Assembly (NCBI RefSeq): GCF_002162375.1
Contig: NZ_CP021425.1
Span: forward strand, 4,853,001 to 4,917,000
Direction: 5' to 3'
Origin: Oleiphilus messinensis
GTDB taxonomy: Bacteria; Pseudomonadota; Gammaproteobacteria; Pseudomonadales; Oleiphilaceae
Length of the DNA stretch: 64,000 bases
The notes under the pieces were generated by a model. It did no database searches and was not told the origin of the DNA. It saw only the letters and a list, made by a program, of their open reading frames with translations. Of the stretch, positions 51,177-59,112 are shown in pieces; position 1 is the first letter of the stretch, and each line of letters opens with the position of its first letter. The translations under genes were made by a program, and so were the position numbers.

Positions 51177-51863
51177 ATGAATCCGGATAACAAAATTGAT
51201 TTTTCCATGATCCTGGCCTCCTCCGTCCACGATATGAAAAACTCATTAGGTATGCTGCTTAATACACTGGAAGATGTGTTTTCACAGTTACCACCAGAAC
51301 TTGCAAATCAACCCCAGTTTGCCACATTGCAATACGAGGCCGAGCGGGTGAACAATGATTTGATTCAGTTACTCGGGCTCTATCGATTGCAAAATCAGGA
51401 ACTAGCCCCCCGGGTTGATGAGCAATACATCCATGACTTTCTGGAAGAACAAGCCGCACGATACGAGTTTCTGCTCCGCTCCCGCGACATTGAACTGGAA
51501 ATAGACTGCGAGCCTGACTTGATCGGATACTTCGACCGCGAACTCGTGGCCGGTATTCTCAACAATGTACTCGCCAATGCCGCACGTTATACCAAAGACA
51601 AGCTTATACTACGGGCGACACAGGACGATCCCTGGCTGACGATAGAGCTTGAAGACAATGGCCGGGGCTATCCCGAAAACATGTTAACCGCCCCCGGCGA
51701 AATTCTGAAGGGCATCAGCTTTAGTACAGGCAGCACCAGCCTGGGATTATATTTTTCCAGCAATGTTGCCGCATTGCACCAGCAAGGTGACAACAAAGGC
51801 CACATTGAACTCGCAAATGGCGGCTCTCTGGGTGGTGGTGTATTCCGGATTTGCTTGCCCTGA
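51177..51863 (+). CDS. Small cytosolic histidine kinase
   Basis: 228 residues without membrane helix or sensor domain. H-box SSVHDMKNSLGMLLN with His18 at the very N-terminus, dimerisation helices, then the HATPase domain: N-box NNVLANAARYT, G1 DNGRGY and G2 STSLGLYFSS. AAAGGACC precedes the ATG. Likely phosphorylates the TPR response regulator and perhaps the degenerate-GGDEF regulator; signal input must come from another protein. Confidence 0.87.
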   Translation: MNPDNKIDFSMILASSVHDMKNSLGMLLNTLEDVFSQLPPELANQPQFATLQYEAERVNNDLIQLLGLYRLQNQELAPRVDEQYIHDFLEEQAARYEFLLRSRDIELEIDCEPDLIGYFDRELVAGILNNVLANAARYTKDKLILRATQDDPWLTIELEDNGRGYPENMLTAPGEILKGISFSTGSTSLGLYFSSNVAALHQQGDNKGHIELANGGSLGGGVFRICLP

Positions 51864-52039
51864 TATCCATGATGTGCAAAGTGTAGTTCGATTAATTCGA
51901 TAAAACTCTAACGCCGGTTTTGTAATGCTCTACGGCCAATGAATATGGTATAAGTGCAGACTACTCTGATTAATGGGTAAAACCATAAACAACGGACTCT
52001 GAATAATAAACGGGCACACAGCCCCAGAAGGATGGGAGA

Positions 52040-53344
52040 TTGGCGGTGGCAAAAAACTCGATCGGCTTTGCATTATCTATCGTCAATAAATTTGCAGGTT
52101 CGGATATTGCGAATAAACTCCACCTGACCAAACCTGCCGAGAAGATAGCGTACTACTCTACACGTACGGGCTACCAGGTTCTTTCGTCTGCCAACCAACG
52201 TATCCAGAAAGTAAAGTCGCTTATTTTTGCCCCGGATGCAGGCACATCGAAATCCCGACACCTCTTCGATCTGCGATTAACCCAGGAACAACAACAAATA
52301 TTCGATACGCTGATTCACTTCAGTCAGAATGACGTTAAACCTGCTGCCGCCGATGCCGACGCCCTGAAACGACTTCCGGGGGCGTTGTTAAGTGCAGGCC
52401 TGAAACTGGGCCTGGAAAAACATGCCCTGCCACTGTCCTACGGTGGAACCGGCATCGTCTCTCAATTAACCAGCGTACTCATGGCGGAAGCACTCGCCTG
52501 GGGAGATATGGGTTGTGCACTGCGTCTGTTGAGTAACTACAGTGTAATCCGCTTGCTCAATCAGTATGGCTCACCAGTCCAACAAACCGCTTATCTAAAG
52601 CTTTTAGCAAACCCGCAAAAGCACACGGCAACACTGGCCATCAGTGAACCCACACCATTTTTTGATCCCACCAGCCTGACGACCCGCGTAGAGCAAACTA
52701 AAAACGGCTATAAAATTTCCGGTCATAAAAACTGCGTTCCCGGCCACGCTGATTTGTTTCTGGTTGCCGCCACACTCCCGGACGATAGCCATGGCTTGTT
52801 TTTTGTAGATCGGCAACTCAAAGGGGTCACCGTCAGTAAAGACCCGGCAATGGGCTTGAATAGTGCAGGACTGGTTCAAATCTCCATGCAGGACGTGACA
52901 TTGGACAGCTGGGCTCGCTTGGGTGATAAAAGCTTTAACTGGCCCGAAGTATTGGATCAAAGCTCCCTGATGTGGTGCGCAATGGCCGTGGGTGCCAGTC
53001 AGGCCGTGCTCGACTATATGCTCCCCTACTGCAATCAACGGCAGGCATTTGGAGAACCCATCAGCCATCGCCAGGCAGTCGCATTCAGCCTCGCAGACAT
53101 GGCAACAGAACTGGAAGCCATGCGCCTGCTGACCTACCGGGCGGCCAGCAAAGCCGAACAACAGCTGGATTACCACCGGGAAACTTACCTGGCCAGAGTG
53201 CAATGCAATCATCATGCAATCCAGATTGCCAGCAAGGCCATCCAGCTGCTCGGCGGCCAGGGTTATACAGACAAGCACCCCGTGGAACGCCTCTATCGTG
53301 ATCTGAGAGCGATCGCATTGCTGCACAATGGATTGCATGCCTGA
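52040..53344 (+). CDS. Acyl-CoA dehydrogenase family protein (1)
   Basis: 434 residues. An N-terminal approx. 75-residue extension (MAVAKNSIGFALSIVNKFAG) precedes the acyl-CoA dehydrogenase fold: ALPLSYGGTGIVSQLTSVLMAEALAW, TLAISEPTPFFDPTSLTTRVEQ, GYKISGHKNCVPGHADLFLVAA, and the C-terminal FAD-binding helical domain QAFGEPISHRQAVAFSLADMATE...IQLLGGQGYTDKHPVERLYRDLRA. Start is TTG at 52040 after AAGGA. Paired with a second, related gene; both probably form a heteromeric or sequential oxidising pair. Confidence 0.88.
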   Translation: MAVAKNSIGFALSIVNKFAGSDIANKLHLTKPAEKIAYYSTRTGYQVLSSANQRIQKVKSLIFAPDAGTSKSRHLFDLRLTQEQQQIFDTLIHFSQNDVKPAAADADALKRLPGALLSAGLKLGLEKHALPLSYGGTGIVSQLTSVLMAEALAWGDMGCALRLLSNYSVIRLLNQYGSPVQQTAYLKLLANPQKHTATLAISEPTPFFDPTSLTTRVEQTKNGYKISGHKNCVPGHADLFLVAATLPDDSHGLFFVDRQLKGVTVSKDPAMGLNSAGLVQISMQDVTLDSWARLGDKSFNWPEVLDQSSLMWCAMAVGASQAVLDYMLPYCNQRQAFGEPISHRQAVAFSLADMATELEAMRLLTYRAASKAEQQLDYHRETYLARVQCNHHAIQIASKAIQLLGGQGYTDKHPVERLYRDLRAIALLHNGLHA

Positions 53345-53415
53345 TTCCTTAATGTATTCACTCCAGCCAGAATAAACGGGTTAAGCGCGCCAAAGCCAAA
53401 AGAGAACAGACAAAA

Positions 53416-54600
53416 ATGAACCTCGAAATTCCCAAAAAGTTTGCCTCGGTTATTAGTCAAGCCACTCAGGTTGCCAATGAAGTCTTCAGGCCCATTTCCC
53501 GAAAATACGACCGCACGGAGCATAAATATCCAGTTGAGCTGAACATGCTGGCTTCAATTCTGGAGGGTATGAGTGACGGTGCAGAATCCGCAAGCAGCAC
53601 CGGAAAAGCGCAGACTGCAGAGCTGAAAAACGGCGCGCTGATGTCCACTGTGCTGACCTTGATCGAGCTCTGCAAAGGTGATCTCGGCTTGACCCTTAGC
53701 TTGCCACGCCAGGGTTTGGGAAATACGCTTATCGCGACACTGGCGACAGAGCGTCAGTTAAAACGATTCGGTAAACTTTGGGTCGCAATGGCGATTACCG
53801 AAGCCCATGCAGGTAGTGATTGCTTCACACTGCAAACCACGGCCACAGAGCACCCGGACCATTTCAGCATCTCCGGGGAAAAAACCTTCGTGACCGCAGG
53901 GTCCCGTTGCGATGCCATTATCATCTGGGCGAGAATCGAAAAAGACGGACAAATTTACTACAAACCTTTTTTGGTGGAGCGCGACACTCCCGGATTATCC
54001 ATCACCCACCTTGAAAACAAGCTGGGTGCCCGCGTGAGTGATACCGCGACCCTCAAACTTGAACACTGCAACATTCCCAAGAGTCACCTACTCGGCGAAA
54101 GCATTATCGATACCGCCAACGACCTCTCTACCTCGCAAAACGAATTTGACGCTACCCGCCCGGCAGTTGCAGCAATGGCACTGGGCGTTTCCGCTGCAGC
54201 CTTGGGCCAAATCAAAACCTATTTTGAAGCCGCCAACGGCTCGCTCGATTACAAAAAAGAGCTCACGCAATTAAGGCATATTGAAGCGCAATGGTACAAA
54301 ATGGAAGCAGAGTGGGAAGCCGCTCGCCTGCTAACCTTGAAAGCCGCCTGGCTTGCAGACAACGGCTTAACCAACGCCATGGAAGCCGCCATGGCAAAAT
54401 CGAAAGCCGGTAAACTCGCCGTAGAGATCACCCTGACCTGCTGCGAACTCGCCTCCACCATCGGCTACTCAGAACAAAGCCTCCTGGAAAAATGGGCCCG
54501 CGATGTAAAAATGCTGGACTTCCTGGGCGGCACACAGCAAATGGCACAACTCCTCCTTGCGCGACAACTGCTCGATAAAACGGCAGAGGAATTGAAGTAG
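53416..54600 (+). CDS. Acyl-CoA dehydrogenase family protein (2)
   Basis: 394 residues. Catalytic-fold landmarks: WVAMAITEAHAGSDCFTLQTTA (the A.TE..AGSD motif), FSISGEKTFVTAGSRCDAIIIWARI, and the C-terminal IGYSEQSLLEKWARDVKMLDFLGGTQQMAQLLLARQ. Closer to canonical than its upstream partner, 71 nt away. Substrate unknown; the pair suggests oxidation of an acyl-CoA or acyl-ACP intermediate. Confidence 0.9.
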   Translation: MNLEIPKKFASVISQATQVANEVFRPISRKYDRTEHKYPVELNMLASILEGMSDGAESASSTGKAQTAELKNGALMSTVLTLIELCKGDLGLTLSLPRQGLGNTLIATLATERQLKRFGKLWVAMAITEAHAGSDCFTLQTTATEHPDHFSISGEKTFVTAGSRCDAIIIWARIEKDGQIYYKPFLVERDTPGLSITHLENKLGARVSDTATLKLEHCNIPKSHLLGESIIDTANDLSTSQNEFDATRPAVAAMALGVSAAALGQIKTYFEAANGSLDYKKELTQLRHIEAQWYKMEAEWEAARLLTLKAAWLADNGLTNAMEAAMAKSKAGKLAVEITLTCCELASTIGYSEQSLLEKWARDVKMLDFLGGTQQMAQLLLARQLLDKTAEELK

Positions 54601-54888
54601 TGGTTTGGCCCACTCAATATTCCTGACTGCCACAGGAGAGACAATGAGCAACATCAACAACGTGCTTTGGGCTTGTTCAACAATGGGATGATGTCGCAGC
54701 TCGCTTTGCTCGCAGCTCCATGTGCCAGTCCCAAAACGCAGAAATGTGAAGGTAAAATGGTGAAGAATCTGCCGAGTTCGCCATTCTGATGATTAAAAGT
54801 AGAGAGTTACAAGTAATTTCGGGGGTATCCTGCTCCGATGATCTCTGAGCCCCAGAGGTGGATTACCTGCCCCCCTTGGTTTTTATTA

Positions 54889-55593
54889 CTACTCTCTAAA
54901 AAGTTCTGGAAATTTTTCAAGTAAGTTTAGGGCTTCTGGAGACCCTAACTCAGCAGCCTGCCTTACTCGGGACTTTCCTCTTTCGATATCCTCGTCAACA
55001 CCCCAACCTTGCAAGAGAAACCTTCCGGTAGAAAAGATCGAGTAAACATCTCCAAGATCAGCGGCCTCTTCGTATAACTTAAACGCTTCTACTAAATCTT
55101 GTTTTACTATAATACCGTTTTCATAGTAAGTCGCTATCGATCCGATTGCCCACGCGTTTCCATATTCAGCAGCCTCTTTCATCAAATCAAGGGCCTTCTT
55201 GTAATTCTGAGTTACCCCGTAACCGTGACAATAACAGTACGCCAAGCATGATATAGCTTGAGGTTCTCCTTTACCGGCGGCAGACTGAAACCAAATTCTT
55301 GCTCGATTGTAGCTTTTATCTACACCTTTTCCATCGCGATAACAAATCCCTAATAATGTTTGTGCTTTCAAATTTCCGTTATTAGCACTTTTATCAATCC
55401 AATGAACCGCTTGTGTGTAGTCTTTGTCCTCGCCCCTTCCATGATAGAACATACGACCGAGAAAAAGTTGAGCGCCTGAATCACCTTTTCGTGCGAGTTC
55501 TTCGAACATTTTCTTTGCGTCTTGAAAATTGCCCGCATAGTATTCCAGAATTGCTCGTTCTAAAGTTGCTTTTCCGCTTTCTACGATTGTCAT
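54889..55593 (-). CDS. Sel1-like repeat protein
   Basis: 234 residues from the ATG at 55593, which has GGAG five bases before; an upstream in-frame start lacks a site. Contains about six Sel1 (TPR-like, approx. 36-residue) repeats, e.g. AQLFLGRMFYHGRGEDKDYTQAVHWIDKSA and AISCLAYCYCHGYGVTQNYKKALDLMKEAA. No signal peptide. Protein-protein scaffold of unknown partner. Marks the edge of the accessory region. Confidence 0.85.
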   Translation of the reverse strand: MTIVESGKATLERAILEYYAGNFQDAKKMFEELARKGDSGAQLFLGRMFYHGRGEDKDYTQAVHWIDKSANNGNLKAQTLLGICYRDGKGVDKSYNRARIWFQSAAGKGEPQAISCLAYCYCHGYGVTQNYKKALDLMKEAAEYGNAWAIGSIATYYENGIIVKQDLVEAFKLYEEAADLGDVYSIFSTGRFLLQGWGVDEDIERGKSRVRQAAELGSPEALNLLEKFPELFRE

Positions 55594-55754
55594 TAGCACT
55601 CCATTAATACAAGCAATGTGATCCATAAACCTGGATCATACCTTTTTCCGCAGATTTAAGCTTAAATTTGAATCACAATTGGGCGGAAAAGCATCCTCGT
55701 TTTGGGCAGGGACAGGCACTCACATCGGCACTCACATCATTAGGCACTGTCAGC

Positions 55755-56003
55755 CTCGACCTGGATCACTGGATTCGCATGGCATATTGGCGTCAGTGGC
55801 GCAAGCCTCGAACCAAAGTGCGAAACTTAATGAAGCTCGGTGTACATGTACAAGCTGCAGTCGCTTATGGGATTACCACTAAAGGCCCATGGCGTAGTTC
55901 AAAGTCCCCGGGAATCCAGCAGACTCTATCGTTGGCTTTTCTTAAATCGGTAGGTCTTTACGCTCTGCGTGATGGTTGGATCAAGCTTCACTATCCTGAG
56001 TGA
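55755..56003 (+). pseudogene. Group II intron reverse transcriptase/maturase, C-terminal remnant
   Basis: About 80 residues, LDHWIRMAYWRQWRKPRTKV...LMKLGV, then SKGPWRSSKSPGIQQTLSLAF, match the maturase (GIIM) tail of group II intron-encoded proteins. The reverse transcriptase part is missing. It continues directly into the intron's 3' RNA structure (56004-56085). The preceding sequence (55668-55754) reads in frame but is unrelated. Confidence 0.82.
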
Positions 56004-56085
56004 AACGCCCTGTGCGGAAACGCCGGGCCGCGCAGGCATGCAGGGTGTTGTGGGGACGGGGGGTTAAATACCCCCGGTTACCCAA
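56004..56085 (+). mobile_element. Group II intron 3' end (domain V/VI region), abutting a cassette
   Basis: Contains CGCCCTGTGCGG...CATGCAGGG, then GTGTGGGGAC and the GGGGGTTAAATACCCCC stem, ending GGTTACCCAAT. This is the usual 3' terminal layout of bacterial group II introns. The end lies precisely at the toxin stop/attC core on the opposite strand (TATAC...). Group IIC-attC introns are known to insert at attC sites; class assignment here is inference. Confidence 0.65.
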
Positions 56086-56373
56086 TTATACGTTTGCCCA
56101 GTTTTCTCGTTTATGCCAAATACGTAAAACATGTATTTCATTTTCTAACACTAAATATCTGGCGATATACATATCTACTGAAAGATCGCGAACCATTTCT
56201 GGGTTAGGGGCTTTAAGAACTTTACGCCCCATATAAGGTAGGTCTTTTAACTTTGATATTCCCTGTATCAGATTTTGGCCGGTCCTTGCTGCTGCTTCAG
56301 GGTTTTTAACTTCTATAAATTCTCTTAAGCTTTGTAAATCATCAATTGCTTCCGGTGCATATAAAAGCTTCAT
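56086..56373 (-). CDS. ParE/RelE-family toxin
   Basis: 95 residues: MKLLYAPEAIDDLQSLREFI, GQNLIQGISKLKDLPYMGRKV, then VRDLSVDMYIARYLVLENEI and VLRIWHKRENW, the ParE/RelE fold order (helical hairpin then beta sheet). ATG overlaps the antitoxin stop by 4 nt. ParE members poison gyrase, RelE members cut mRNA; by eye it is closer to ParE. It is the cargo of an integron cassette in minus orientation. Confidence 0.88.
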   Translation of the reverse strand: MKLLYAPEAIDDLQSLREFIEVKNPEAAARTGQNLIQGISKLKDLPYMGRKVLKAPNPEMVRDLSVDMYIARYLVLENEIHVLRIWHKRENWANV

Positions 56374-56636
56374 TTTCCAGGGGCATTCCTTTCATTTGAC
56401 GATCCCCAGGATGACAACCAAGCCTCAACATCCTCTGAGTCCAAGCTCTTACCAGATTTAACGGAGTCTAGTGCCGGAAGGGTTTCCAACCATCGCTTCT
56501 CTTCTAGCTCCTGAGCTTCAATAAACTCTTTAATCGCTTGATTTATAATCCAATTTTTACTTCTATCTAACTTCTTTGCTAATTCGATTAGGGATTTATC
56601 TAAATCGTCCTGAAGACGAATACTTGTGACAGGCAT
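56370..56636 (-). CDS. Ribbon-helix-helix antitoxin (CopG/ParD type)
   Basis: 88 residues from MPVTSIRLQDDLDKSLIELA; an ATG three codons upstream is possible. N-terminal RHH DNA-binding domain with KNWIINQAIKEFIEAQE, and an acidic C-terminus (SEDVEAWLSSWGSS) that would wrap the toxin. First gene of the toxin-antitoxin pair, directly downstream of a palindromic operator at 56654-56676. Confidence 0.87.
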   Translation of the reverse strand: MPVTSIRLQDDLDKSLIELAKKLDRSKNWIINQAIKEFIEAQELEEKRWLETLPALDSVKSGKSLDSEDVEAWLSSWGSSNERNAPGK

Positions 56637-56653
56637 GACACTCATCTCAATAA

Positions 56654-56676
56654 GATACAATGTAATACACTGTATC
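56654..56676 (-). promoter_or_regulatory. Antitoxin operator palindrome
   Basis: A 23-bp inverted repeat with outer arms GATACA/TGTATC and inner TGTA/TACA, broken at one position per arm plus the centre. It lies in the promoter 18 bp before the antitoxin ATG and fits RHH-dimer autorepression. Confidence 0.65.
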
Positions 56677-56708
56677 CAATCAGGTGCTCAGGTTCAAGAT
56701 CTTTTCAC

Positions 56709-56715
56709 GGATAAC
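56709..56715 (-). other. Cassette start core (GTTATCC) of the ParDE cassette
   Basis: Minus strand reads GTTATCC, an integron-core-like heptamer, directly after an IS1182-type end. The matching R'' box at the cassette 3' end (GTATAA..., near 56086) is interrupted by the group II intron. Confidence 0.55.
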
Positions 56716-56865
56716 GAGACTGTAGAAAAAGCCAGTCATGGCCCAATATCCACGCACCTCAAATTTAATTTCTATCCATTAACCATCGGCTATGACTTAT
56801 CCACTGGCAAGTTATTTATTTCGTTATTTCAAATTCGTGCGATCAATCGCTCTATCCCCGGGTTT
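56716..56865 (-). mobile_element. IS1182-family right-end fragment A
   Basis: About 150 bp nearly identical to 60269-60415 and 63482-63630, beginning (plus strand) GAGACTGTAGAAAAAGCC, which resembles an IS1182 terminal repeat. It is truncated where it joins the Y1-transposase remnant. No coding capacity. Confidence 0.75.
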
Positions 56866-56900
56866 GCAAACCAATCTTAAGCCGCCCGGACTGGACAATA

Positions 56901-57177
56901 TTGGACAGGCATCATCCTGAGACCAATCCTGAGCTTCATCCGGATTCAACTTGATCACGAGTTGATAGTGATTAGACATCACAGCGCAAGCACAAATATC
57001 TACAGTGAACAGGGATGAAAGCAAACGGATACGGTCTTCGATCCACTGCCCGCGGTGTTCAAAACTTTGCCCGGTTTGATGATCTGTGCCGCAGAGGAAT
57101 GTGCGACGCACACAACGGGAAACGATATGGTAATACGGGGCATCGGCTAAAGATACCAAGCGATCTGTTGGTAAACT
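56901..57177 (-). pseudogene. IS200-like / REP-associated (Y1) transposase, truncated
   Basis: 92 residues, MSLPTDRLVSLADAPYYHIV...SRCVRRTFLCG, EHRGQWIEDRIRLLSSLFTVDI and CAVMSNHYQLV, the N-terminal part of the large marine-type Y1 transposases. The HUH metal motif HYH appears as HYQ, and the C-terminus with the catalytic tyrosine is lost at the junction with the IS1182 fragment. Non-functional. Confidence 0.8.
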
Positions 57178-57348
57178 CATGGCAAAATCCATTTTGCTGA
57201 AGGAAAGAAACTGGCTTGAAGATATGATGATGGCGCAATGTTGTCAATTCTGAATAGTTTCATTTGTGACGGGAGTGCCTGTCTTGTCTGTGATGTTGAC
57301 AATGGCTTCAAGGGTGACTATCTGTATGTCAAATTGTAGGTTGAAACG

Positions 57349-57570
57349 GTGAGTGACAAAACGGTTAAACATCTAAGCGATAGACAGCGCGAGAAAAATG
57401 GCAGTTCGATTGAAGATGCCATTAAACGTGCCAAACAACATATCCGCAACATTGGAGCTGACGACTTGGAAGAGCCCGAAGGTTTTGCTTCGGGCGACAT
57501 GAAGAAGTTTCTTGAAAATCCTGACGAATACGGAAAGGAAGATGATGATGCGCGAAAAGATGATAAATAA
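57349..57570 (+). CDS. Small hydrophilic protein of unknown function
   Basis: 73 residues, GTG start: MSDKTVKHLSDRQREKNGSS, IEDAIKRAKQHIRNIGADDL and an acidic end (GKEDDDARKDDK). No signal or membrane segment. Not recognised. Followed directly by a GCCACA/TGTGGC hairpin and an IS110 remnant. It may be a cassette gene in reverse orientation or a chromosomal fragment. Confidence 0.5.
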   Translation: MSDKTVKHLSDRQREKNGSSIEDAIKRAKQHIRNIGADDLEEPEGFASGDMKKFLENPDEYGKEDDDARKDDK

Positions 57571-57591
57571 GCCACAGTTGCGTGTGGCATC

Positions 57592-57746
57592 TGTATGAGC
57601 GGACGGTGACGTCTGGCAAACCCAAAAGAGTGGCCATGGTTGCCTGTATGCGGAAGCAACTGACTATCCTGAATACGATGGTCAAGAATGGAACTTTCTG
57701 GGATGAGAAAATGGCTTAAAAGCTTGACTTGGAAACATCGTCACTT
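57592..57746 (+). mobile_element. IS110/IS1111-type transposase 3' remnant A
   Basis: Nearly identical to 62234-62388: it encodes the C-terminus of an IS110-family transposase ([21 protein letters not shown] and [17 protein letters not shown] in the better copy), here with small frameshifting differences, plus the right end. The end lies at GTTGAAT (57747-57753), an attC-like core. IS1111 relatives that target attC are known. Confidence 0.8.
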
Positions 57747-57753
57747 GTTGAAT
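57747..57753 (-). other. attC R'' box (ATTCAAC) of the ccdB cassette
   Basis: Minus strand ATTCAAC fits RYYYAAC perfectly and pairs, with one mismatch, with the cassette start core GTTAAAT at 58047-58053. The rest of this attC was replaced by the IS110 remnant. Confidence 0.55.
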
Positions 57754-57779
57754 GCATTTATCTGGAATACCATACATTT

Positions 57780-58052
57780 ATGCGCATACATTACGCGCAC
57801 CACCTACAAAATAGTTTATTGCGCGAGCTAAACTCTCGGCTCGTTATACCATTAACGCCAACAACTGAAGTTGACGATAAAATAGCAAAAAAACTTTGCC
57901 CGGTAATTACGGTTGAAGATAAAGACTATGTATTGGTCACGAATCAAATGACCACTGTGCCTAGATCAATTCTAAAATCAGAAATAGAGTCACTTGAAAG
58001 ATACAGATACCAGATAATTGACGCGATAGACATGCTCATTACTGGCATTTAA
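57780..58052 (+). CDS. CcdB-like toxin, short at N-terminus, reversed in its cassette
   Basis: 90 residues. LQNSLLRELNSRLVIPLTPT, KIAKKLCPVITVEDKDYVL, VTNQMTTVPRSIL and the terminal AIDMLITGI align with CcdB (gyrase poison; usual length about 101, ending INLMFWGI). The N-terminal strand and dimer segment are shortened, no Shine-Dalgarno is visible and no CcdA antitoxin precedes it. The gene runs opposite to the other cassettes and its TAA overlaps the cassette core. Probably non-functional, but a longer start (TTG 57729) inside the IS remnant cannot be excluded. Confidence 0.65.
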   Translation: MRIHYAHHLQNSLLRELNSRLVIPLTPTTEVDDKIAKKLCPVITVEDKDYVLVTNQMTTVPRSILKSEIESLERYRYQIIDAIDMLITGI

Positions 58053-58100
58053 CGCCCGCTTAAAATGCACTGCCAGGCGTCATTTTTGAAGTGCTTGTAT
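58047..58100 (-). other. attC site of the PIN/Phd cassette
   Basis: Minus strand: degenerate R'' (CATACAA), arm CACTTCAAAAATG, central GACGCCTGGC, arm CATTTTAAGCG with one unpaired base, and R' GTTAAAT. The arms pair with bulges as in attC. The phd coding end overlaps the first arm. Confidence 0.65.
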
Positions 58101-58316
58101 GATTCTTCTTGATTCTGCCACTGCGTCAAGGATGTCTTCTGTAGTAGCCTTTGTATTAATGCCCGGCACATCAAACGGCGATTTTTCTTCATTTGGTTTA
58201 AAGTTAACCGTAAACGTTTTACCGTCCCTGCGCTGAATAACAATTTCTTCATTTTCAGCTAACGACAAAAGCTCAGATAAATTTTGACGCGCCTCTGAAT
58301 ATGTATAGACTCTCAT
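58080..58316 (-). CDS. Phd/YefM-type antitoxin
   Basis: 78 residues: MRVYTYSEARQNLSELLSLA and ENEEIVIQRRDGKTFTVNF form the Phd/YefM DNA-binding fold; the C-terminus (SPFDVPGINTKATTEDILDAV) would bind a PIN toxin. It starts four bases downstream of the PIN stop, so the order is toxin first, the reverse of the common arrangement. Its stop codon lies inside the attC arm. Confidence 0.82.
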   Translation of the reverse strand: MRVYTYSEARQNLSELLSLAENEEIVIQRRDGKTFTVNFKPNEEKSPFDVPGINTKATTEDILDAVAESRRIIQALQK

Positions 58317-58319
58317 AAT

Positions 58320-58620
58320 TTACTCCAGAACAACTATATTTAGCTGTTTTGCCACTTCTTTCATTTTTTTGTCTAACGTTAGCAATGAGCAGCTCAACGA
58401 CAACGCGCATTGCAGAAAGTATGCATCATAAGCATAAATATTAAACTTTAACGCTAACTCTAATGCCTTATTAATATCTACTTGTACTAACCTTACAGGT
58501 ATAGCTTGGGCTAACTCAATAGCTTGCATTGCCTCATTTTGAGTTAATTGTTTTCTTTTAACGATTGCACTCAACGCATTACCAATTTCATAGGGTAATA
58601 TTTCAGGCGAGTGCAACGTG
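58320..58620 (-). pseudogene. PIN-domain (VapC-like) toxin, 5' part replaced by IS1182 fragment
   Basis: About 100 residues: SPEILPYEIGNALSAIVKRKQLT, YAYDAYFLQCALSLSCSLL and LLTLDKKMKEVAKQLNIVVLE carry the second to fourth acidic PIN positions (Glu in PYEIGNAL, Asp in AYDAYF, Asp in TLDKKM). The first strand with the first catalytic Asp is missing: in frame upstream lies IS1182 transposase sequence. One continuous frame from 59024 to 58320 would encode a fusion; toxin activity is unlikely. Confidence 0.75.
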
Positions 58621-59024
58621 CAATACAATTGCCATTGACCTTGAACCTTCGCTTTCCCTCTCAGGCTAAAGCGATTTAACTTTTTCGCAGTGCCAATATT
58701 GCCAAACACCGGTTCCACGACTGACATCCTGTGGCTATATATCTGCTTCCCTGCATCACTGTCGACACGGTGCTTCATCCAATCGGTGTAATTCGGTTTG
58801 CGCTTATCCGGCAAGATAAAAGTGACGGCTCTTCCATGTCCTTTATTGCTCTTTGCTGACTCAGGGTTCTTCATGCATGTGTGGTTTAACGGGCAATCTC
58901 GACACTGGAGCAATCGCCCTTCGAACCAGATTTTGTGATTGCCGTTGGTATCCGTATATTCGCCGCGACAACTCAGCACTTCGCCTAAAACACTACCGAG
59001 CGATCTCGGGAGCATTTTGCGCAC
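58621..59024 (-). pseudogene. IS1182-family transposase fragment D, fused to PIN
   Basis: Encodes LQCRDCPLNHTCMKNPESAK, KRKPNYTDWMKHRVDSDAGKQIYSHRMSVVEPVFGNIGTAKKLNRFSLRGKAKVQGQWQLYC, the C-terminal part of IS1182-type transposases, matching copies at 60463-60672 and 63678-64000. Its right end is missing because the sequence switches to the PIN gene after QLYC. Confidence 0.82.
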
Positions 59025-59112
59025 CGAATTTGCTATTTACATCCCTTCCAGCTTAATTCCTGGCGTCTCACGATCAAATTTTCTTTTTAATCCGCAAATT
59101 GCGCCTGACCTG

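Noticed and set aside
52604-53338. 244-residue open frame antisense to the first acyl-CoA dehydrogenase
   Set aside because: Shadow frame, His/Cys-rich, no support.
57571-57591. GCCACA/TGTGGC hairpin after the 73-residue gene as a terminator or attC
   Set aside because: No U-run and no GTTRRRY/RYYYAAC boxes; it directly joins the IS110 remnant.
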